Source of the DNA: Mycolicibacterium gadium
GTDB lineage: Bacteria > Actinomycetota > Actinomycetes > Mycobacteriales > Mycobacteriaceae
Direction of reading: 5' to 3'
DNA: 64,000 nt
NCBI RefSeq assembly: GCF_010728925.1
Contig: NZ_AP022608.1
Coordinates: forward strand, 1,054,001 to 1,118,000
Positions 59,694-64,000 of the stretch are shown here, in pieces; the stretch's first letter is position 1, and every line of letters begins with the position of its first letter. The notes under the pieces were generated by a model. That model saw only the letters and a list, made by a program, of their open reading frames with translations, searched no databases and was not told the origin of the DNA. Made by a program: the position numbers and the translations under genes.

Positions 59694-60907
59694 GTGACAT
59701 CCCCACGCCGCGTCGTCATCGGCGCTGACACCCACCTCGACACCATCCACGTGGCTGCGATCACCGATACCGGCGGACTGCTTGGCGATGCCGAATTCCG
59801 TACCAACCCGAGCGGCTACTGGGCCGCGATCTGCTGGGCGCGTAGTTTCGGCGAGGTCGTCGCTGTCGGTGTTGAGGGCACCAGCTCCTACGGTGCAGGC
59901 TTGACACAAGCATTGCAGATCAACGACATTCACGTCGTCGAGGTCAACCGTCCCGACCGCTCGGCGCGGCGCCGCCAAGGCAAATCCGACCCTCTCGATG
60001 CTTATAGCGCTGCTCGTGCGGTGTTGGCCGGCCACGGCCTTGCCGTGCCAAAGACCCCACACCGGGGCCCTCAAAGCGCTGCTGATCGCTCGTCGCGGCG
60101 CGATCAAAGCCCGCACCGCGGCTATCCAGCAGATCAGGACCTGCTCGTGACCGCCCCGGCCGACCTTCGGGAACGCTACCGCCGTTACCCCACCACCCTG
60201 CGTCTGGTCGAAGCGCTGGCCGGCTGCCGCCCCAGCGCACACGAGAACCCCACAACGGTGTCGGTGCTGATCGCCTGCAAAGCGCTCGCGCAGCGCATCG
60301 GGTACCTCGAGCGCCAAGACCGTGAGCTGACCGCTGAGCTCGACGCCTTGACCGCCGCGCTCAACCCCGCTTTGCGGGCGGCCTACGGAGTGGGCCCCGA
60401 CACCGCCGCCCAACTGCTCATCACCGCCGGCACCAACAGTCACCGACTACGCAGCGAAGCAGCGTTCGCCATGCTGACTGGGGTCGCACCGATCCCGGCC
60501 TCATCGGGAAAAACCAACCGGCATCGGCTTTCCCGCGGCGGAGACCGCGCCGCCAACAACGCCCTGCACCGCATCGCTTTGGTCCGCTGGTCTCACGACC
60601 GACGAACCCGCGACTACGTCGCCCGCCAACTGGCCGCCGGGCGCAGCAGAAAGACGTCCTACGTCTACTCAAACGGGCCATCGCTCGCGAGATGTTCCGA
60701 CACCTCACCCAGCCCTGCCCCATCGACGACTACAGCGACCTACGTCCAGCCCGCCAAGCCCGCAACATCACGTTGACCGCCGCGGCAGCACACTTCAACG
60801 TCTGGCCAATCACGATCTCCCGACTCGAACGCGGCCTCAAACGCGACGACACCCTCGCAACCAACTACCGCCAATGGCTAAACACCCTGATCATCGACGC
60901 TGCTTGA
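59694..60907 (+). pseudogene. IS110-family transposase, frameshifted
   Basis: DEDD transposase with VVIGADTHLDTIHVAA (Asp), GVEGTSSYGAGL (Glu), GKSDPLDAYSAAR (two Asp) and a C-terminal Tnp domain with ASSGKTNRHRLSRGGDRAANNALH (Ser). Reading frame breaks: an extra C in the run 60055-60058, a lost base near 60139-60142 (restoring frame), and a lost base near 60648-60650, after which the true C-terminus (KDVLRLLKRAIAREMFRHLTQ) continues in another frame to 60907. About 28 residues between the first two shifts are scrambled. GTG 59694 follows GGAGAGG. Likely inactive unless the shifts are sequencing errors. Confidence 0.82.
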
Positions 60908-60954
60908 CCCATAACAGAGATAGGAGCATCCATTCGGCCCTTGGGCTGTAACAG

Positions 60955-63096
60955 TCAGCGGCTGCGACGGAGAATCCGGCGGAGTCGACCGCCGCGCTCT
61001 TGGGGCCGGGCGACCGGTGGTGTTGGTTCGGCCTTCGGCCGTACCACTGTGGCCGCAGTATCCGAAACCAGCGAGTCAGACGTCTGTTCGCCAGGATCCT
61101 GTTCAGCCTCGGAGCCGTCGGATTCCTCCGCCTCGGCATCGTCGGCTGCTGAATCCTCGGCGGCCACGTCGGCGGCCACTTCTTCGGCCTCATCGGCACT
61201 TTCGACCGCGGCGTCGTGGACCTCGGGTGCGGCCTCTTGCGCTTGGACCGCGTCCGCACCCTCGACAGCGCCGACCCCGCCGACGGACTCCGACTCGTCG
61301 TCGTCGCTGTCCTCGGCCTCCTCGGGTGATTCGTCGGTCTCGTCCTCGACGTGTTCTGCGGCCTCAGCCAGCTCGACCGCGAGTTCGTCGGCTCCGGCAT
61401 CTTCAGCTTCAGCGTCGTCGTCCGTGCCGTCAGCTTCTTCGGTCGCCACTGCTTCGGCAACTTCTTCGGCCTCATCGGCACTTTCGACCGCGGCGTCGTG
61501 GACCTCGGGTGCGGCCTCTTGCGCTTGGACCGCGTCCTCACCCTCGACAGCGCCGACCCCGCCGACGGACTCCGACTCGTCGTCGGTGCTGTCCTCGGCC
61601 TCAGCCGACTCGACCGCGAGTTCGTCGGCATCGGCATCTCCGCCGTCGGCGGCTACCGCTTCGGCGACTTCTTCGGCCTCGTCGGCACTTTCGACCGCGG
61701 TCTCATGAACCTCATCCGCGGCCTCCTGCGCCGCGACCGCGTCCTCACCCTCGACAGCACCGACCCCACCGACGGACTCCAACTCGTCGTCGGTGCTGTC
61801 CTCGGCCTCCTCGGGTGGTTCGTCGGTCTCGTCCTCGACGTGTTCTGCGGCCTCAGCCAGTTCGACCGCGAGTTCGTCGGCCTCGGCTTCTTCGGCGTCG
61901 TCGTCCGTGCCGTCAGCTTCTTCGGCCGCCACCGCTTCGGCGACTTCTTCGGCCTCGTCGGCACTTTCGACCGAAGCCTCCTCACCGGCTGCGGATTCCT
62001 CAGCCTCGGCCGCTACCGCCGCCGCAAGCAGTTTGGCTTCGGCGGCAGTCTCTTCATCGACGGAATCGTCAGGCTCGACATCTTCCACATCGAAGTGCTC
62101 ATCCGCTTCGACCCGAGCATCTTCGTCCTCATCCTGCCCAGCCGCCTTGGCCGCCGCTACCACGCCCGAAGTCGCCGCGACAGCGACCAGTTCGTCGGCC
62201 ACCTCGCTGACGAGGGACTCATCGTGCGGCTTCCCTTTCAGCGTCGCCGGGTCCTCGCGCCCCTTCGGCGCCACCATGAAGTACACCATCGCACCGATGA
62301 ACACGAACGTCGACGTGAACGAGTTGACCCTGATATCGGCGATCAGCGTGGCCTGGTCGCTACGCAACAGTTCGATCCAGAAGCGACCCAAGCAGTAGCC
62401 CGCGACATACAGCGCGAACAACCGGCCGTGACCGATCTTGAACCGTCGATCGACCCAGATCAACAGCGCGAAAATCAGGACATTCCACAACAATTCGTAC
62501 AGGAATGTCGGATGTACGACCTCATACAGCTGGCCCGTCGATACACCGTTGGCCAGGTCCGGGCTCACCACGCCGTTGGCGCCCTCGCGCTCGTAGATCT
62601 CCAGACCCCACGGCACCGTCGTCGGTCGCCCGTACAACTCCTGGTTGAAGTAATTGCCCAATCGGCCGATCGCCTGCGCCAGAATGATTCCCGGCGCAAT
62701 CGCATCGCCGAATGCGGACAGCGGAATGCCACGATGCCGGCACGCGATCCATGCTCCGACGCCACCAAGTGCTACCGCACCCCAGATTCCCAGGCCACCG
62801 TCCCAGATTCGCAGCGCCCCGAGAATCCCAGGCTTGCCCTCACCGAAGTACTTCGACCAGTCGGTGATGACGTGATAGAGCCGGCCGCCGATCAGACCGA
62901 ACGGCACCGCCCACAGCGCGATGTCGTAGATGACGCCGCGCTCACCGCCCCTGGCTTCCCACCGCCGGTCGCCGATGACCAACGCCACCACGATCCCGAC
63001 GATGATGAACAACGCATACGCACGAATCGGAACCGGACCGATATGCCAAACGCCCTGCGACGGACTCGGAATGTAGGCGAGCACAGTCGTCGTCAC
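60955..63096 (-). CDS. lgt: Prolipoprotein diacylglyceryl transferase with long acidic repeat tail
   Basis: Transfers diacylglyceryl to the lipobox Cys of prolipoproteins. Residues 1-280 are the seven-helix enzyme: [24 protein letters not shown], the Lgt signature [13 protein letters not shown] at 144-156, HPTFLYE and [10 protein letters not shown]. Residues 281-713 are a cytoplasmic tail rich in Glu, Ala and Asp, with three full repeats and a partial repeat (376-467, 468-536, 537-630, then 631 on) and a basic C-terminus ([10 protein letters not shown]). Mycobacterial Lgt has an extension, but the 713-residue total here is far longer than the 468 I recall for M. tuberculosis. GTG 63096 overlaps the trpA stop. 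Confidence 0.95.
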   Translation of the reverse strand: MTTTVLAYIPSPSQGVWHIGPVPIRAYALFIIVGIVVALVIGDRRWEARGGERGVIYDIALWAVPFGLIGGRLYHVITDWSKYFGEGKPGILGALRIWDGGLGIWGAVALGGVGAWIACRHRGIPLSAFGDAIAPGIILAQAIGRLGNYFNQELYGRPTTVPWGLEIYEREGANGVVSPDLANGVSTGQLYEVVHPTFLYELLWNVLIFALLIWVDRRFKIGHGRLFALYVAGYCLGRFWIELLRSDQATLIADIRVNSFTSTFVFIGAMVYFMVAPKGREDPATLKGKPHDESLVSEVADELVAVAATSGVVAAAKAAGQDEDEDARVEADEHFDVEDVEPDDSVDEETAAEAKLLAAAVAAEAEESAAGEEASVESADEAEEVAEAVAAEEADGTDDDAEEAEADELAVELAEAAEHVEDETDEPPEEAEDSTDDELESVGGVGAVEGEDAVAAQEAADEVHETAVESADEAEEVAEAVAADGGDADADELAVESAEAEDSTDDESESVGGVGAVEGEDAVQAQEAAPEVHDAAVESADEAEEVAEAVATEEADGTDDDAEAEDAGADELAVELAEAAEHVEDETDESPEEAEDSDDDESESVGGVGAVEGADAVQAQEAAPEVHDAAVESADEAEEVAADVAAEDSAADDAEAEESDGSEAEQDPGEQTSDSLVSDTAATVVRPKAEPTPPVARPQERGGRLRRILRRSR
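61207..61971 (-). repeat. Three tandem in-frame repeats in lgt
   Basis: Units at 61971-61696 (92 codons), 61695-61489 (69 codons, lacking the HVEDETDE section) and 61488-61207 (94 codons), plus a partial fourth. Each begins [12 protein letters not shown] and contains [10 protein letters not shown]. Near-identical nucleotide stretches recur between units, so recent expansion by slippage or unequal crossing over is likely. Confidence 0.9.
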
Positions 63097-63881
63097 GCGG
63101 TAACCTTCTGCCGTACTCCTTCGGCGAGCTCAGTGGTCAGTGTCCGCACCGCGTCCTCCCCGTCCTGCAAGGCCGACACCAGCGCCGAACCCACGATCAC
63201 CCCGTCCGCATAGGCACCGATCTCTGCCGCCTGCTCGCGTGACCGCACACCGAGGCCTACGCCGACCGGGATATCCGACACCGCTTTCACGCGGCTAACC
63301 AACGCGGGCGCAGCATTGGATACGGCGTCGCGCGCGCCGGTCACACCCATCGTCGATGCGGCATAGACGAATCCGCGTGAAGCCTCGACCGTCGCCGTCA
63401 ACCGCTCCGGCGTCGACGAAGGCGCCACCAGAAAAATGCGGTCCAGGTGGTGGGCTTCCGATACCTCGATCCACTCCGACGCCTCGTCGGGAATCAGATC
63501 GGGCGTGATCATCCCCAGTCCGCCGGCTGCGGCCAGGTCGCGCGCAAACGCGTCGACACCCCAGCGCAGCACCACATTCCAGTACGTCATCACCACGGCC
63601 CGACCGCCCGCGTTGCTAATCTGCTCGACGGCTGCCAACGTGTCGCGCACCCGCACACCGCCGCGCAGCGCAACTTCGGTGGCCGCCGCGATCGTCGGCC
63701 CGTCCATACCCGGATCCGAATACGCGATGCCCACCTCGACGAGATCGCAGCCGGATTCGACCAGCGCAGTCATCGCCGAGATCGACTTCGGCACATCGGG
63801 AAAGCCGGTCGGCAGGTAACCGATCAGCGCGGCGCGGTCTTCGGCCCGGCACGTGTCGAACATAGCGGCCAACCGGCTCAC
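63093..63881 (-). CDS. trpA: Tryptophan synthase alpha subunit
   Basis: Splits indole-3-glycerol phosphate to indole and glyceraldehyde 3-phosphate; indole is channelled to TrpB. 262 residues, TIM barrel: catalytic Glu in [19 protein letters not shown] (with the second Asp of SDPGMDGP), [14 protein letters not shown], phosphate-binding [11 protein letters not shown] and [13 protein letters not shown] 63881 overlaps the trpB stop and its own stop overlaps lgt, giving a coupled trpB-trpA-lgt run. Confidence 0.97.
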   Translation of the reverse strand: MSRLAAMFDTCRAEDRAALIGYLPTGFPDVPKSISAMTALVESGCDLVEVGIAYSDPGMDGPTIAAATEVALRGGVRVRDTLAAVEQISNAGGRAVVMTYWNVVLRWGVDAFARDLAAAGGLGMITPDLIPDEASEWIEVSEAHHLDRIFLVAPSSTPERLTATVEASRGFVYAASTMGVTGARDAVSNAAPALVSRVKAVSDIPVGVGLGVRSREQAAEIGAYADGVIVGSALVSALQDGEDAVRTLTTELAEGVRQKVTA

Positions 63882-64000
63882 GATTCACCGTCCATCAGGC
63901 CAAACCATTTCGCCGCCGTCTCGACATCTTTGTCGCCGCGTCCCGACAGGTTGACCAGGACGATGGCGCCGCTACCCAGCTCCTCGCCCAGCTTCAGCGC
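63878..64000 (-). CDS. trpB: Tryptophan synthase beta subunit, C-terminal end
   Basis: The final 40 codons of trpB enter from the right edge. Translation reads [20 protein letters not shown] then [20 protein letters not shown]. The GDKD segment is the conserved C-terminal motif of the PLP-dependent beta subunit. Stop TGA overlaps the trpA GTG. Confidence 0.95.
   Translation of the reverse strand, partial: ALKLGEELGSGAIVLVNLSGRGDKDVETAAKWFGLMDGES

Larger units (their letters stand above)
59450..60950 (+). mobile_element. IS110-family insertion sequence (ends approximate)
   Basis: An IS110-type DEDD transposase preceded by about 250 bp of structured non-coding DNA, inserted between the 13E12 gene and lgt. 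IS110 elements lack terminal inverted repeats, so I cannot fix the ends; bounds are limited by the flanking genes. The transposase carries three frameshifts, so the copy appears inactive. Confidence 0.75.

Noticed and set aside
61207..61971. CRISPR-like array
   Set aside because: Repeats are 200-280 bp, in frame and encode protein; there are no short repeats with unique spacers.
61017..63213. Long plus-strand frames opposite lgt
   Set aside because: They are antisense to a clear Lgt with membrane helices and signature; their composition (Arg/Pro/Ser runs) is the mirror of the GC-biased acidic repeat codons.

Overview
This is a high-GC chromosomal segment of a Mycobacterium-type actinobacterium, most likely a rapid grower (Mycolicibacterium). 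The evidence is a complete Pup-proteasome locus, mshC for mycothiol, LppK/LppL/MTB12-type exported proteins, GTG- and TTG-rich starts, and a gene order that I recall closely parallels the Rv2092c-Rv2141c stretch of M. tuberculosis. Features not in that stretch are a fused assimilatory nitrate reductase with its transporter, a tripartite tricarboxylate transport system with its two-component regulator, and an IS110 element. They suggest an environmental species.

Region 1 (1-17.4 kb): helY-tatC-tatA-pafC-pafB, then pafA, prcA-prcB-pup, dop and mpa, mostly on the minus strand. PafA ligates Pup, Dop deamidates its C-terminal Gln and removes Pup from substrates, Mpa unfolds pupylated proteins, and PrcBA degrades them. 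PafB-PafC is a regulatory pair with WYL-type domains. Between these genes lie a methyltransferase, two unrelated alpha/beta hydrolases, a tandem pair of paralogous membrane proteins and a small secreted DUF732 protein.

Region 2 (17.5-33 kb): exported MTB12-like and LppK proteins, DUF503, TrmI, a RecB-like nuclease, a thioesterase, an ArsR-SRPBCC-flavodoxin cluster, a FAD disulfide oxidoreductase, hisE-hisG, a sugar porter, a HAD phosphatase and metH. The metH leader folds as an S-adenosylhomocysteine (SAH) riboswitch whose 3' strand competes with a hairpin that hides the ribosome-binding site. I consider this the best regulatory find in the window.

Region 3 (33-46.3 kb): a PAC2 protein, a DUF1254 lipoprotein, an SDR, mshC, cysQ, SCO1664-like, DUF3090, a histidine phosphatase, uppP, lppL, pyrD, a PEBP protein, an M20 peptidase and tRNA-Leu(GAG). 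A PaiB-like gene begins 4 nt after the tRNA.

Region 4 (46.3-64 kb): the nitrate transporter and reductase behind a GlnR-like double box, the tctC-tctB-tctA-usp operon divergent from a CitA/CitB-type sensor-regulator pair, a 13E12-type HNH protein, an IS110 element with a frameshifted transposase and a putative bridge RNA, and trpB-trpA-lgt. Lgt carries a very long acidic repeated C-terminal tail.

Intergenic gaps are all below about 300 bp. The two largest, 59400-59693 and 32716-33011, hold the IS110 leader and the metH riboswitch/promoter. Functional calls rest on reading motifs and remembered family sequences; no database search was run.
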